NCBI GenBank assembly: GCA_964597035.1
Contig: CAZQWM010000007.1
Span: 1 to 64,000 of the forward strand
Length of the DNA: 64,000 bases
Source: Fen-1362 sp964597035
Lineage (GTDB): Bacteria; Planctomycetota; Phycisphaerae; Sedimentisphaerales; Anaerobacaceae
Direction: 5' to 3'
Shown: piece by piece, positions 31,898 to 41,582 of the stretch
Numbering within the stretch: the first letter of the stretch is position 1
How the letters are laid out: each line of letters opens with the position of its first letter
Program-made: the position numbers and the translations under genes
Notes under the pieces: generated by a model
What the model was told of the DNA's origin: nothing
What the model saw: the letters and a program-made list of their open reading frames with translations, nothing else
The model's database searches: none

Positions 31898-32704
31898 TCA
31901 CCTGAGAGTTTCGAGGTATCTGCCGAAGCGATGCTCGGCGCTTCTGATAATGACCTCGAGCATATCTCGGACATTCGAGTCGAGACCGTCTTCTTCGGCC
32001 ATTTTCTTCGCCTCTTGCAACAATGGTTCGGTACTGTCGCGGTAGAGCCGTTTGTAGGCGTCTAAAATTGCCTGTTGCTTCTGTTCGTTTAGTCCCGCGC
32101 GTTGGAGGCCTCGTTTATTCACGCCGCGGACTTCGGGTGGATAGTGGCCGCTGACAATCAAAAATGGCGGGACATCCTTGTTGATGCCGGTCAATCCCGC
32201 GGCATAGCACCACCTGCCGACAGTAACAAACTGATGAAGGAGAACGACACCTGACAGCCAGACGCCGGTTTCTATTTTGCAGTGGCCGCTTATCTGGCAG
32301 AAGTTGCTGAGGACGGTTTTATCTTCAATAGTGCAATCATGGCCGATGTGGACGCCAATCATAATTAGATTGTTATTGCCGATTTTTGTGAAGCCGTCGT
32401 GGTGCATACTCGGATGAATGGTGACCTGTTCGCGGATGACGTTGTCGTCGCCGATTATAAGGCCGCCGAGTTTTGCGTCCGGGGCGAGGCTGAGTATCTG
32501 GGGCCAGCCGCCGATGACGCAGCTCGAGAAGAAATGATTGCGTTTTCCGATTTGGACGTTTTTTTCGATGACGACGTTGGCCTCAAGAACCGTCTCTTCG
32601 CCGATACTGGTGCCGCTTCCTATAAAACAGTTAGGGCCAACCACGACACTATCCGCCAATTTGGCTCCTTCTTCGATAACCGCACTTGAATGAATCCGAC
32701 CCAT
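31898..32704 (-). CDS. lpxA: acyl-ACP--UDP-N-acetylglucosamine O-acyltransferase
   Basis: LpxA adds the first fatty acid to UDP-GlcNAc in lipid A synthesis. The 268-residue protein is a left-handed beta-helix with hexapeptide repeats (VVGPNCFIGSGTSIGEETVL, NVQIGKRNHFFSSC), the HHDG-type catalytic His region (TIHPSMHHDGFTKIG), and the C-terminal helical part ending with LLQEAKKMAEEDGLDSNVRD. It follows the lpxC-fabZ fusion by 24 bp. Confidence 0.93.
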   Translation of the reverse strand: MGRIHSSAVIEEGAKLADSVVVGPNCFIGSGTSIGEETVLEANVVIEKNVQIGKRNHFFSSCVIGGWPQILSLAPDAKLGGLIIGDDNVIREQVTIHPSMHHDGFTKIGNNNLIMIGVHIGHDCTIEDKTVLSNFCQISGHCKIETGVWLSGVVLLHQFVTVGRWCYAAGLTGINKDVPPFLIVSGHYPPEVRGVNKRGLQRAGLNEQKQQAILDAYKRLYRDSTEPLLQEAKKMAEEDGLDSNVRDMLEVIIRSAEHRFGRYLETLR

Positions 32705-32727
32705 TCTGAATATCCTGCAAATGAATC

Positions 32728-34038
32728 CTATAACCTGTCGTTATCAACAAGCATAAATTTGATTTCGCATTCGGCGACGATATTCTCGGCAACCATCGCC
32801 TTACATTTGCACTGGGCGGCCCTAGGATGACTCTTTACGGTCTCTGCTGTGAGAATAAGCTGGTCTCCGGGGACAACTGCTTTTCGGAGCTTGACGCCGT
32901 CCATACTCAGGAGCACCGCGAGTTTCCCGGTGTGCTCGAGACGCTGGGCAAAGAGCAGGCCGGCAATCTGGGCCATTGCCTCGACAATCAAAACACCCGG
33001 CATAATCGGCGTGCCGGGGAAGTGCCCCTGAAAGAAATGCTCGTTGAAAGTTACGTTTTTTATTCCCTTTATGAAGCTGTCGCTTTCAAGCTCGATTACC
33101 TTGTCGACGAGCAGAAACGGATACCTGTGCGGTAGAATCCGGGCAATCTGACGGATATCGAGCAGGGCATCGGTTCCGAATTTGGCGGTGCGTTCCCGTC
33201 GCTCGGCGGCTTCGTAGAGTTTGTGGGCGAGCTGCTGGTTGAGAGAGTGGCCGCTTTTGTATGAGACGATTCTGCCCTTGACGGCCCGGCCGACCAGGGC
33301 GATATCGCCGATAAGGTCGACGATTTTGTGCCTGACGCATTCGTTGGGGAACCTGTAGGAATTTTTGATGGGACCATCGGAATCAATGACGAGTATATCT
33401 CTGGGGGTAAGGTGCGTTCCCATTCCGCGCGCCTGGAATTGTTTCGCCTCTGCTTCGAGCAGAAAGGTTCTGGCGCGGGCGAGATGTTTTTCGAAGGCAT
33501 CCGGTGTGAGCCGACAACTAAAGATTTGCCTGCCGATTCCGGTGTGACCGCCGTAGTCGAGGTCGTAGGTGATATTGAGGACGTCGTCAGGATAGGCAAG
33601 TGCGTAAATTGAGGCGTCGCCTTCGGTGATGGTTATGGGTTCGGTGATAGTGAATTCACGCCGGGCAAGCTGCTGCTCGACAAGGCCGGCCTGACTGAGC
33701 GTTCTGAAATATTCACTGCTGCTGCAATCCGGCGCCGGCAGTTCAGGGCCATTGACTTCAACGGTGATATTGTCTATTTCGAGGGCATTGACCGCCGCCA
33801 GACAGTGCTCGACGGTTTCGATACTGACGGGGCCTTTTTTTAAGGTGGTGCGACGTGCCCGCTCAGCAACGTTGGGGGCAACGGCCTTTATGCGAACCGG
33901 CTCGGAGGTATCGGTGCGGACAAAGACCACACCCGTATCGGCTGAGGCGGGGCGAAAGACGACGGTTGCGTCCTTGCCGCCGAACAGCCCCCTGCCGCTA
34001 AGCTTTGCCGGATTTGCTATTGTCTTTTGAAGCTTCAA
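32728..34038 (-). CDS. lpxC/fabZ: bifunctional UDP-3-O-acyl-N-acetylglucosamine deacetylase / 3-hydroxyacyl-ACP dehydratase (LpxC-FabZ fusion)
   Basis: The N-terminal two thirds are LpxC: SGRGLFGGKDATVVFRPA, the zinc His in SIETVEHCLAAVNAL, and NSYRFPNECVRHKIVDLIGD with the HKIxD site. The last 150 residues are FabZ: ILPHRYPFLLVDKVIELE, FNEHFFQGHFPGTPIMPGVL, IVEAMAQIAG. LpxC commits UDP-acyl-GlcNAc to lipid A; FabZ dehydrates hydroxyacyl-ACP. The fusion is known from Bacteroidota and planctomycetes. The TTG at 34038 gives a normal start and overlaps lpxD by about 40 bp; the longer frame to 34134 runs inside lpxD. Confidence 0.94.
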   Translation of the reverse strand: MKLQKTIANPAKLSGRGLFGGKDATVVFRPASADTGVVFVRTDTSEPVRIKAVAPNVAERARRTTLKKGPVSIETVEHCLAAVNALEIDNITVEVNGPELPAPDCSSSEYFRTLSQAGLVEQQLARREFTITEPITITEGDASIYALAYPDDVLNITYDLDYGGHTGIGRQIFSCRLTPDAFEKHLARARTFLLEAEAKQFQARGMGTHLTPRDILVIDSDGPIKNSYRFPNECVRHKIVDLIGDIALVGRAVKGRIVSYKSGHSLNQQLAHKLYEAAERRERTAKFGTDALLDIRQIARILPHRYPFLLVDKVIELESDSFIKGIKNVTFNEHFFQGHFPGTPIMPGVLIVEAMAQIAGLLFAQRLEHTGKLAVLLSMDGVKLRKAVVPGDQLILTAETVKSHPRAAQCKCKAMVAENIVAECEIKFMLVDNDRL

Positions 34039-35065
34039 GTTTATCGACCCTTGCAGACAAATCCCTGACCTGCTCAATAATCTTGGGTAATCGAAACGTG
34101 CCGGCCATTGCGCGAAGTGCTTCTTTGATTTCAACCGCGGGCGACCCGAATAATTGTTTGCCGGCCTGGGTACTCTTTGTCACGCCGCTCTGTGCGCCGA
34201 CTATAACGCCGTCGCCAAGCTCGATATTGTCGACCAGACCGACCTGTCCGGCGAGGACGACGCCGTCGCCGAGCTTACTGCTGCCGGATATGCCGACCTG
34301 TCCCGCTATGAGGCAGCATTTGCCGATGATGACGTTATGAGCTATATGAACGAGATTATCGATTTTCGTGCCCGCACCGATTTTGGTTTCGCCGAACTTG
34401 GCCCTGTCGATACAAACACCGGCGCCTATCTCGACGAAGTCTTCAATTACGACAATTCCGTTGTGGGGTATAAGCCGGTGTGCGCCGTCGATAAAGGCGT
34501 AGCCAAAACCGATGGAGCCGATAGTGGAGTTGGCCTGAATAATAACATTGTTGCCGAGACGGCAGTTGTGATAAATGACGACATTGTGGTCGAGTCGGCA
34601 TCGGTGACCGATTTTCGCATGCTGACCTATTTTACAACCGGCGGAAATTATCGTGTCGTCACCTATCTCGGCGCCGTCTTCAATAACTGCAAAAGGGCCT
34701 ATCGAGGCAGACTTCGCAATTTTGACTTCTGCAGCCAGCATGGCCGTCGGGTGAACGCCGGGCACAGGCGGCGCAAGCTTCGGAGCGAAGATTTTGAGCG
34801 ATTCAATGAGGGCGGCATTTACATTTTTAACGACCAGTTGAGGGATGGGCAGGTCAGCCATCGCTTTGTCGAGTAGAACCGCTGCGGCACAGGAGTTTTT
34901 CAGGTCAGCCAAGAGCTTGCGGTCGGCAAGAAAAGTCAAGGTTGTCTTGTCTGCGGCTGCAACAGGACCGACCGAACAAACGACGCCCGTCCCCGAGGTC
35001 CCCGCTTTCGCGGGGATTAGTTCGGCTTCGAGCCGCTTAGCTAATTCTTTGACTGTCAGCTCCAT
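33998..35065 (-). CDS. lpxD: UDP-3-O-(3-hydroxyacyl)glucosamine N-acyltransferase
   Basis: LpxD adds the second, amide-linked acyl chain in lipid A synthesis. The N-terminal uridine-binding part (TLTFLADRKLLADLKNSCAA) precedes a long hexapeptide helix (ASIGPFAVIEDGAEIGDDTI), with the catalytic His in NLVHIAHNVIIGKCCLIAGQ and the GISGSSKLGDGVVLAGQVGL loop. Near residue 20 the phrase ELIPAKAGTSGTGVV is encoded by a dispersed palindrome (35000-35015), an in-frame repeat insertion. The ATG at 35065 is preferred over a GTG at 35083. Confidence 0.94.
   Translation of the reverse strand: MELTVKELAKRLEAELIPAKAGTSGTGVVCSVGPVAAADKTTLTFLADRKLLADLKNSCAAAVLLDKAMADLPIPQLVVKNVNAALIESLKIFAPKLAPPVPGVHPTAMLAAEVKIAKSASIGPFAVIEDGAEIGDDTIISAGCKIGQHAKIGHRCRLDHNVVIYHNCRLGNNVIIQANSTIGSIGFGYAFIDGAHRLIPHNGIVVIEDFVEIGAGVCIDRAKFGETKIGAGTKIDNLVHIAHNVIIGKCCLIAGQVGISGSSKLGDGVVLAGQVGLVDNIELGDGVIVGAQSGVTKSTQAGKQLFGSPAVEIKEALRAMAGTFRLPKIIEQVRDLSARVDKLEASKDNSKSGKA
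35000..35015. repeat. palindromic dispersed repeat inside lpxD
   Basis: CCCCGC-TTTC-GCGGGG forms a 6-bp stem, preceded by GT and followed by ATT. It is the same type as the intergenic element at 13889-13908 and encodes the residues IPAKAGT in lpxD. Confidence 0.55.
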
Positions 35066-35093
35066 ATTCACCACTTGTATCACGATTCAGGGG

Positions 35094-35693
35094 TCACGGT
35101 TTTCCCATAGCATCAATCTTCGCCAGCACGTCGCTGGTAATATCCTCGCAGCCATTGGCATACAACACCTTATAGGTGCTGATTGTCAATGTAAGCTCGT
35201 TGGGATTGGTCGCGGGCAAATCCGGCTCGCTTTTTTCGAGCACAAGGTCGAGGCCCTTTTCCTTTGCAACTTCGGCAACCACTTTAACGATATCGTTGAA
35301 GAGCTGTTCGACAACCACCTGCTCTCGCAACTCCATTTGTCGTTTGAAGTACTCCTGCTGCGCCTGCAGACTGGCCTGTTTTGTAAGTATTTCCTTCATC
35401 ACGGCGGCGTAGTCATCGCTTCCGGGCTTTAGCGTTTTCAGGCCGGCCTTTTCACTTTCTATTTCAGCAGCAAGCTTGTCGAGTTCGGCTCCCATTTTAT
35501 CGCGTTCGTTAGAGACCTGCTGGCGATATCTTGCGTTTCGCCTGCAGTCCTGAAATATCGTGCGAACACTGGCGATGCCTATTTTGGGACATTTGGTTTC
35601 ATCGCCGGAGGCGGCCTTTCCGTATTCATGACCGGCGCCAAGGACAAAAAATACTACCGCCAGCCCCACAACAACAGCCCATTTTGTCTTCAT
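35094..35693 (-). CDS. skp: periplasmic chaperone Skp / OmpH family
   Basis: Residues 1-26 form a signal peptide (VVGLAVVFFVLGAGHEYGKA). The mature protein is mostly long charged helices (RYRQQVSNERDKMGAELDKL, MKEILTKQASLQAQQEYFKR), as in the coiled-coil arms of Skp, and ends with a small beta part. Skp holds unfolded outer-membrane proteins. It lies between bamA and lpxD, the usual place. Confidence 0.88.
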   Translation of the reverse strand: MKTKWAVVVGLAVVFFVLGAGHEYGKAASGDETKCPKIGIASVRTIFQDCRRNARYRQQVSNERDKMGAELDKLAAEIESEKAGLKTLKPGSDDYAAVMKEILTKQASLQAQQEYFKRQMELREQVVVEQLFNDIVKVVAEVAKEKGLDLVLEKSEPDLPATNPNELTLTISTYKVLYANGCEDITSDVLAKIDAMGKP

Positions 35694-35831
35694 AATTCAT
35701 CCTTTCTCAATTGTCTTTATACCGGCCAACCCGCCTGCGGCGAATAAACGTGCCGGCGCCCGGCGGTCAATCAACCGGCGGATATTCTAAGGGTCGATTA
35801 AGGATACCGCAAATCCCCCCCGTCATTTTTT

Positions 35832-38183
35832 TTAGAACAGCCCCCCGACAGAAAAGCTGAAAACCTGCGTCCTGTCATCGTCTTCCCTCAACAAAGGTAC
35901 TGCGAACTCAAATCGCATCGGGACCGGCCCGAACCACTGCGGTATCATAATCTGAATGCCGGTGCCGACGCCGGCGCGATAGCCGCCAGTATCGATTGCG
36001 CCGCTGTCGACGAAAAACAACGCCGAGACGTTATCGGAAACGAGAGGGATGGTAACCTCGGCATTTGCGATGAAAATCCAGTCGCTGCCGATGGGGTCTT
36101 CTCTCTGGGGGACTTTATTCGGGTCGACGTTTGTCTGCAATCCCCGAGTGCTGACGCCTCGATATTCAAATCCGCGTATGCCGTATGTGCCTGTACCGCC
36201 GGCATAGAATTTTTCAAAGGGCGGGGCGTTACTTACAACCGTTGCCGCCAACAGCTTTGTGGCGAGGACGGTTTTTCGTTCGGCCAAATCTTCATAGAGT
36301 GTATAGTATCTTCTATAGGCGCCGCTTAAGATGCCGAAGGTGTAATCCCCCGCCACCTGTTCATAAGCGAGACTAAAATTGTGCCCAGACGTGGGCAAGA
36401 ATCTGCTGTCGGTAAGGTCCTTGGCTATCCCAAGCTGAACACCGGCAAGGAAATTGCCCCCCGCAACATCCTTGATTTCGACCGGCGCGTCCCGGTCAAC
36501 ATCCTTGACGTCGACATTCTCGGCACGAAAGCCGATGCTGGGTCGCCACTTGTCTCTACGTCGTTTTTCAAGCCCGACAAAACCCTTGGTCCTCTGCTCA
36601 TCGTAAGACTCGCGCCATCTCGTCCAGCTCGAACCAACGAGACTCAAGCTGGTGGGCCTGTCATTAAGATAAGGCTCGGTGAAACTAACGGAGTATTCGC
36701 TCAGCTCGGTGCCCGGCTGCAGAGCGATTCGGAAGGTCTGGCCCGCACCCCTGAAGGCGTTGCCGACGATAAAATCTTTCAAGCTTTTCGGAGTGTCGCT
36801 GATATCGAAGTTTCTCTGCTCGAAGATTAGCTGGCCTATGACGCCGCTGTCGCTTGTGACACCGGCACCGAGCATAACCATACCAGTTTTGCCTTCCATT
36901 ATGCTGACCTGGGCGTCTTTTTGGCCGGGCATCTGGCCCGCCGGCGTTATGGTTGCACCATCACGTTCGGTCAAAAGCGACCGCTGTAGGACCCTTTCAA
37001 GCTCACCTTTGCCGTCGCCGCGGGCTATGTCGGCGTTGTACCACTTTCCCGGCTGAAAGTCATACTCGTCGAGTACGTGCCGAACAACCTTGTCCCTTGT
37101 ATGCTCGTTGCCGGTGATTATTACCTGTCCGATTCGAAATTGCCCGCCTTCCGTTATCGTGTACTCGACGTCAACGGTCCTGTCAGAGACGAATTTTATT
37201 CCCCGCTCTACCCGGGCATCAAGAAAACCGTTTTCCTTATACAGCTTGAGAAGCTGCTTTGTGTCTAATTCAGCCCTTTGTTCGTTATAGGTCTGGCCAT
37301 TCTGAAGTTTCAACTGTTCGTAGAGTTTTTGATTATCGAACTGCTGACTGCCGACAAATAAAGTGTTTTCGACCGAGTAAGCGGAGCCCTCAACGATATC
37401 GAAGACGATTCGGACTTTTGTCTTGTCGGCATTGAACTGTCGTCTGGCCTCGACCGTTGCGTTGAGAAAGCCACGTTTCTGATATGCCCGCTGAAGCCGG
37501 GCCACGTCTTCGGTAACGACTTCTTCCCGGTAATACTTTTGGAATACAAGCCAGCCACGAGTTCTGGACTTTATGGCTTTGTTCAGGTCGGCCGATTTGA
37601 TTGCCGAATTGCCGCTGAATTTGACCGAAACGACTTTTACGCGAGGGCCTTCCTTAACGATATAGACAAGCTTGCCTACAGATGCCTTTTCGGCATCGAG
37701 CGAAACCTCGGCGAACGCAAAACCCTTTTTGCGATAGAACTCCACGATTGTGCTGATATAGGTTTGAGCAAGAACGCTGTCGAGATAATCGCCGACCTTG
37801 AAGCCGAGTTTGCCTCGCAGCTTCTTGTCCCCAAACGCGCGATTCCCCTCGAACTCAATCGACCTGATGACATTCTTCTCGGCGACGACGAATGTCAACT
37901 GCAGATTCCCGTCGATTGTCGTTGTGTTGTAATAGCAGTATTCGACGCCGTCCAGTTCCGCGATTCGCTTGGTATCTTCGGTTGCTACGACGGGGTCAAA
38001 TTCATCGCCGGTCCTGATGCGGACCTTCGAGAGGATAACAGATTCATCTATATTGACGTTACCCTCAACGCGGACCGAGGCCACGCGCTGGCCGGCGTTG
38101 TCGGCATCATCCGACCGGGCCGCAGATGCGCAAATCAAGACAGAGACAATCAACACAAAAACGTTACACCAGAGCTTTCTCAC
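35832..38183 (-). CDS. bamA: outer membrane protein assembly factor BamA
   Basis: The 783-residue protein has a signal peptide (VFVLIVSVLICASAARS), about five POTRA domains (e.g. IDGNLQLTFVVAEKNVIRSI, VSVKFSGNSAIKSADLNKAI, FRIGQVIITGNEHTRDKVVR) and a C-terminal Omp85 barrel (GAGVTSDSGVIGQLIFEQRN, YAGGTGTYGIRGFEYRG), ending in VFSFSVGGLF with the aromatic terminal residue. It inserts beta-barrel proteins in the outer membrane, so the organism is diderm. Confidence 0.95.
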   Translation of the reverse strand: MRKLWCNVFVLIVSVLICASAARSDDADNAGQRVASVRVEGNVNIDESVILSKVRIRTGDEFDPVVATEDTKRIAELDGVEYCYYNTTTIDGNLQLTFVVAEKNVIRSIEFEGNRAFGDKKLRGKLGFKVGDYLDSVLAQTYISTIVEFYRKKGFAFAEVSLDAEKASVGKLVYIVKEGPRVKVVSVKFSGNSAIKSADLNKAIKSRTRGWLVFQKYYREEVVTEDVARLQRAYQKRGFLNATVEARRQFNADKTKVRIVFDIVEGSAYSVENTLFVGSQQFDNQKLYEQLKLQNGQTYNEQRAELDTKQLLKLYKENGFLDARVERGIKFVSDRTVDVEYTITEGGQFRIGQVIITGNEHTRDKVVRHVLDEYDFQPGKWYNADIARGDGKGELERVLQRSLLTERDGATITPAGQMPGQKDAQVSIMEGKTGMVMLGAGVTSDSGVIGQLIFEQRNFDISDTPKSLKDFIVGNAFRGAGQTFRIALQPGTELSEYSVSFTEPYLNDRPTSLSLVGSSWTRWRESYDEQRTKGFVGLEKRRRDKWRPSIGFRAENVDVKDVDRDAPVEIKDVAGGNFLAGVQLGIAKDLTDSRFLPTSGHNFSLAYEQVAGDYTFGILSGAYRRYYTLYEDLAERKTVLATKLLAATVVSNAPPFEKFYAGGTGTYGIRGFEYRGVSTRGLQTNVDPNKVPQREDPIGSDWIFIANAEVTIPLVSDNVSALFFVDSGAIDTGGYRAGVGTGIQIMIPQWFGPVPMRFEFAVPLLREDDDRTQVFSFSVGGLF

Positions 38184-38258
38184 TTCTTCCTTTCACTTGT
38201 CCTGACTCAAAGTCGTCCGAATACGCCGGAAGATTGCGCACAACACCCGCGGTCCAAA

Positions 38259-39737
38259 CTAAAACGGCACATCCCCGCCGGCCTGCTGCTCCAGCGCAGC
38301 AGAGGGCTCGCCCACAAAAGAGGCATTTTCAAAGCGAGTAAACTTATCCAAGAATCTCATCGCCACTATGCCCGTCGGGCCATTTCGCTGCTTGGCAATA
38401 ATCAACTCAGCCGTGTTGTCCTGCTCGTAGCCCTGCTCACCGCGGTGATAATAATCCTCACGGTGCAGCAGTATAACAACGTCGGCATCCTGCTCTATAC
38501 TGCCGCTTTCGCGCAGGTCGCTCATTCTCGGTCGATGGCCTTCCCGGCCTTCCGGCGAGCGGTTTAGCTGACTAAGCACAACGACGGGGATATTCAGCTC
38601 GCGTGCAAGGGCCTTGAGGTATCTCGATATTGTTGTAATTTCCTGCTGGCGGGATTCAACGCGTGTTGTGCCGAGGTGCATCAACTGCAAATAATCGACT
38701 ATAGCGCAGCGAATATCGTGTTGGCTTTTCAGGCGTCTGGCCTTGGCCCGCAGCTCGAGAGGAGTCAGCGTGGAGCTGTCGTCGATGTAAATTGGTGCGG
38801 CCGAGAGAATACCGCAGGCATCTACTAGCTTGCCATAATGGTCGGTGGACAGCATACCCTTTCGAACAAGCTGGCTCTCGACTGCGCTGACGCTGCAGAG
38901 AAACCGCTCGGCCAATTGCTGCTGGCCCATCTCAAGCGAGAATATGGCGACGGGCGTTTTTTCCTCCACGCCAAGATTTTCGGCGATATTCAGCGCCAGC
39001 GCCGTTTTGCCCATACTGGGTCTTCCGGCGACGATAATCATTTCGCCGTTCTGCAGGCCGCAGGTCTTCTGGTCAAGGTCGAGAAAACCGGTTGCCAGGC
39101 CCGTTACGTGTTTGCCGTCACGTTTTTCGATAAGCTCGTAGGCGCGCGTAACGAGGTCTTTAATCGCCAGCGCCTGGCCGGTCGTGCGCTTGTCGGTGAT
39201 TTCAAAGATTCGCTGCTCGGCCTCATCGAGCTTCTGGACGGATTCGCCGGTTGTGTCATAGGCATCATTCAGTATTTCGGTTGCGGCCTGAATCAGCTCA
39301 CGAAGCAGTTGCTTGTCTTTTATGATGTTGGCGTAATAGCCGACATTGGCGGAGCTTGGCACGGAGTTTAGGACCTTGCCCAAGTATTCGACACCGCCGA
39401 TTTGTTCGAGCTGCCGGCGTCTTTCAAGCTCGTCCCGCAGCAGAACGCCGTCGATACCCTCGCCGCGGTTTTTCTCGTAAAGGGCGATGACGGCATCGTA
39501 AATAAGCTGATGCTCGACTCTGTAGAAGGCGTCACGTTTTATCGTTTCGACGACCTGGCCGATGCAGGCGGGGTCGATAATCATCGAGCCAAGGACGGCG
39601 GCCTCGGCGGCCAGGGATTCGGGCATAGTGCGGGCGTTCAGAGCGGCGATATCAGCCGACGCTTTTGCAGCGCCGGCCACCGGCTCAAGACGCCTGCGAG
39701 CGGGCTTTTGTGCGTTTTGTCTGACCGTACCTGCCAT
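38259..39737 (-). CDS. dnaB: replicative DNA helicase
   Basis: DnaB is the hexameric helicase of the replication fork. The 492-residue protein has the N-terminal DnaB domain (AEAAVLGSMIIDPACIGQVV, FYRVEHQLIYDAVIALYEKN) and the RecA-like motor: GRPSMGKTALALNIAENLG (Walker A), VAIFSLEMGQQQLAERFLC, CAIVDYLQLMHLGTTRVESR (Walker B) and LSQLNRSPEGREGHRPRMSD. The N-terminal 30 residues are basic. It stands upstream of bamA on the same strand. Confidence 0.96.
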   Translation of the reverse strand: MAGTVRQNAQKPARRRLEPVAGAAKASADIAALNARTMPESLAAEAAVLGSMIIDPACIGQVVETIKRDAFYRVEHQLIYDAVIALYEKNRGEGIDGVLLRDELERRRQLEQIGGVEYLGKVLNSVPSSANVGYYANIIKDKQLLRELIQAATEILNDAYDTTGESVQKLDEAEQRIFEITDKRTTGQALAIKDLVTRAYELIEKRDGKHVTGLATGFLDLDQKTCGLQNGEMIIVAGRPSMGKTALALNIAENLGVEEKTPVAIFSLEMGQQQLAERFLCSVSAVESQLVRKGMLSTDHYGKLVDACGILSAAPIYIDDSSTLTPLELRAKARRLKSQHDIRCAIVDYLQLMHLGTTRVESRQQEITTISRYLKALARELNIPVVVLSQLNRSPEGREGHRPRMSDLRESGSIEQDADVVILLHREDYYHRGEQGYEQDNTAELIIAKQRNGPTGIVAMRFLDKFTRFENASFVGEPSAALEQQAGGDVPF

Positions 39738-39954
39738 TCGCCATCATCCTGTAGTGAACCGGCAAGAATACCACCGAAAACAAACTCACTCGGCGGGTAG
39801 GCGAACATTGTAGAGGCAGCCCTTCCAACTGTCAACTTTTGTTTAGGACACTAACATTACCGGCTGGAGACATTTCCCAATTATCGATGACCGATTTTCG
39901 GACGAATGGTAAACAGTTTCCTCAACATGCCCAAAGTAACCGCAGCACCACTGG

Positions 39955-41490
39955 TCAGACCCTGTCGGGGACAATGTACGGCTGGCGATAGTTTCGTTTC
40001 AGCAACTGGTCGGCCCGTCCGTCGCCGATGAATTTTTCCTTTTTGCCGTCGAATACGACCGACCGGCCGAGCCGATACGAGATATTCGCCAAGTGCGGAA
40101 GGGCCGATGACAAAAACCCGGTCTCGATATCACAGTTGAGGTCTTCCTTTTTGCCGGTGCGAAGTGCGGCAATGAAATTAAGGTAATGCTTGTCGGAACC
40201 TGTGTCTCTTGACTCACCGGGATCAGCGGATTCTTCAACCGTCTCGGAACAAGGGCCTGGTTCATTGTTTCTGCCGAAGTATGTTTTCCACATGGAGCCA
40301 TTCAAGTACATCCAGCCCTTTGTGCCGTAGAACAGATTGCCGATTGTGACGCCGTCCTGAAGCTTGGTTATGCTTTCACGGATTTCGGGGACGGCGTTGG
40401 GGTCTCCAACAACCGGCTGCTCACTTTGCACAGCAGCAAACATCGCGGCTTCGTCGTTTGTATAAAGGCCGCGGACGTCAAACTGCAGTATTTTCCCATC
40501 GGCGTATTCGAAGACAGCCGACTGGATATTCGGCGTCTGCTGGTTGGAGGGCGGGCCGAAGTAGCCGCCGGAGGAATATATCCTGACGGGATGCTCGTTT
40601 TTATTCAGCCCCCATCGAGCTATGTCGAACTGGTGCGGGCCCTGGTTGCCGATATCGCCGTTGCCGTATTCCCAGTTCCAGTGCCAATTGTAGTGGAATC
40701 GATTGTAATTGAACGGCCTGACGGGCGCGGGACCGAGCCACAGGTCGTAATCAACCCGGCTCATATAGTCGGCGTCATAATTTTCACCCGGCTCGTTCCA
40801 GACGAAGTATTTGTATTTCGGTCCTGTCCCGACGCCGTCGGTCACAAGACCAATCGGTTCTCGCGGCTTAAAGCAGAGTCCCCGGGCCATATAAAGCTCG
40901 CCTATACCGCCTTCGTGCAGGAATTTCATCGCCTGCCGGATGTTGTCCATTGAACGGCTCTGGAAACCGACCTGGACGATTCGATTGTATTTTCTCGCGG
41001 TCTCGACCATCTTTCGGCCTTCGAAGATATTGTGGGAGCAGGGCTTTTCGACGTAGACGTGTTTGCCAGCCTGGCAGGCCCAAATTGCAGCTAGCGCATG
41101 CCAGTGGTTGGGAGCGGCGATAAGTACGGCGTCCACGTCCTTATCGCCACAGACGTCACGAATGTCTTTGACATAAAGGGGCGCTTCGCCGGTAATGTCG
41201 GCAATTGTCTTGGCGCGCGAGCCGAAGAGGTTCTCATCTACATCGCAGAGAGTTCTGATTCGCACCTTGGGGATTCGGGCAAAGCCATCGGCAAGATCCA
41301 TCCCGCGGGCGCGAATTCCTACCACGGCAACGTTAATTGTATCATTTGCTCCGAGCTTGCGTGCCTTTGCAGCGGGCGATGCTGTCGGGGCTTCACACGA
41401 GGCGAGCGAGCCAACGGCGATTGCACCTGCGGCGGTCTTGGCGGTTTTACCGAGGAACTGGCGGCGGGATAACCGGCTGATAATGGACAT
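39955..41490 (-). CDS. Tat-exported Gfo/Idh/MocA family oxidoreductase
   Basis: The first 33 residues are a twin-arginine signal with a lipobox-like end (LSRRQFLGKTAKTAAGAIAV, then GSLASCEAP). The mature protein shows the NAD-binding start (VAVVGIRARGMDLADGFARI), the family EKP motif (HVYVEKPCSHNIFEGRKMVE) and VQVGFQSRSMDNIRQAMKFL. Such exported dehydrogenases are very numerous in planctomycetes and are thought to act on sugars or sugar acids; the substrate here is unknown. 511 residues. Confidence 0.9.
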   Translation of the reverse strand: MSIISRLSRRQFLGKTAKTAAGAIAVGSLASCEAPTASPAAKARKLGANDTINVAVVGIRARGMDLADGFARIPKVRIRTLCDVDENLFGSRAKTIADITGEAPLYVKDIRDVCGDKDVDAVLIAAPNHWHALAAIWACQAGKHVYVEKPCSHNIFEGRKMVETARKYNRIVQVGFQSRSMDNIRQAMKFLHEGGIGELYMARGLCFKPREPIGLVTDGVGTGPKYKYFVWNEPGENYDADYMSRVDYDLWLGPAPVRPFNYNRFHYNWHWNWEYGNGDIGNQGPHQFDIARWGLNKNEHPVRIYSSGGYFGPPSNQQTPNIQSAVFEYADGKILQFDVRGLYTNDEAAMFAAVQSEQPVVGDPNAVPEIRESITKLQDGVTIGNLFYGTKGWMYLNGSMWKTYFGRNNEPGPCSETVEESADPGESRDTGSDKHYLNFIAALRTGKKEDLNCDIETGFLSSALPHLANISYRLGRSVVFDGKKEKFIGDGRADQLLKRNYRQPYIVPDRV

Positions 41491-41582
41491 TTTGCTTCTC
41501 CTTAAACTCAGTCCGTAAACACAATAGCTATGCTAATCGTTTAAGGAGGATTGTCAAAAGAAAATCCAGTGCCGGCGAAAAG

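Noticed and set aside
31868..31901. An N-terminal extension of the lpxA-linked oxidoreductase (MRKKGSGAFFL)
   Set aside because: The extension overlaps the lpxA 3' end and the Rossmann motif begins right after the ATG at 31868.
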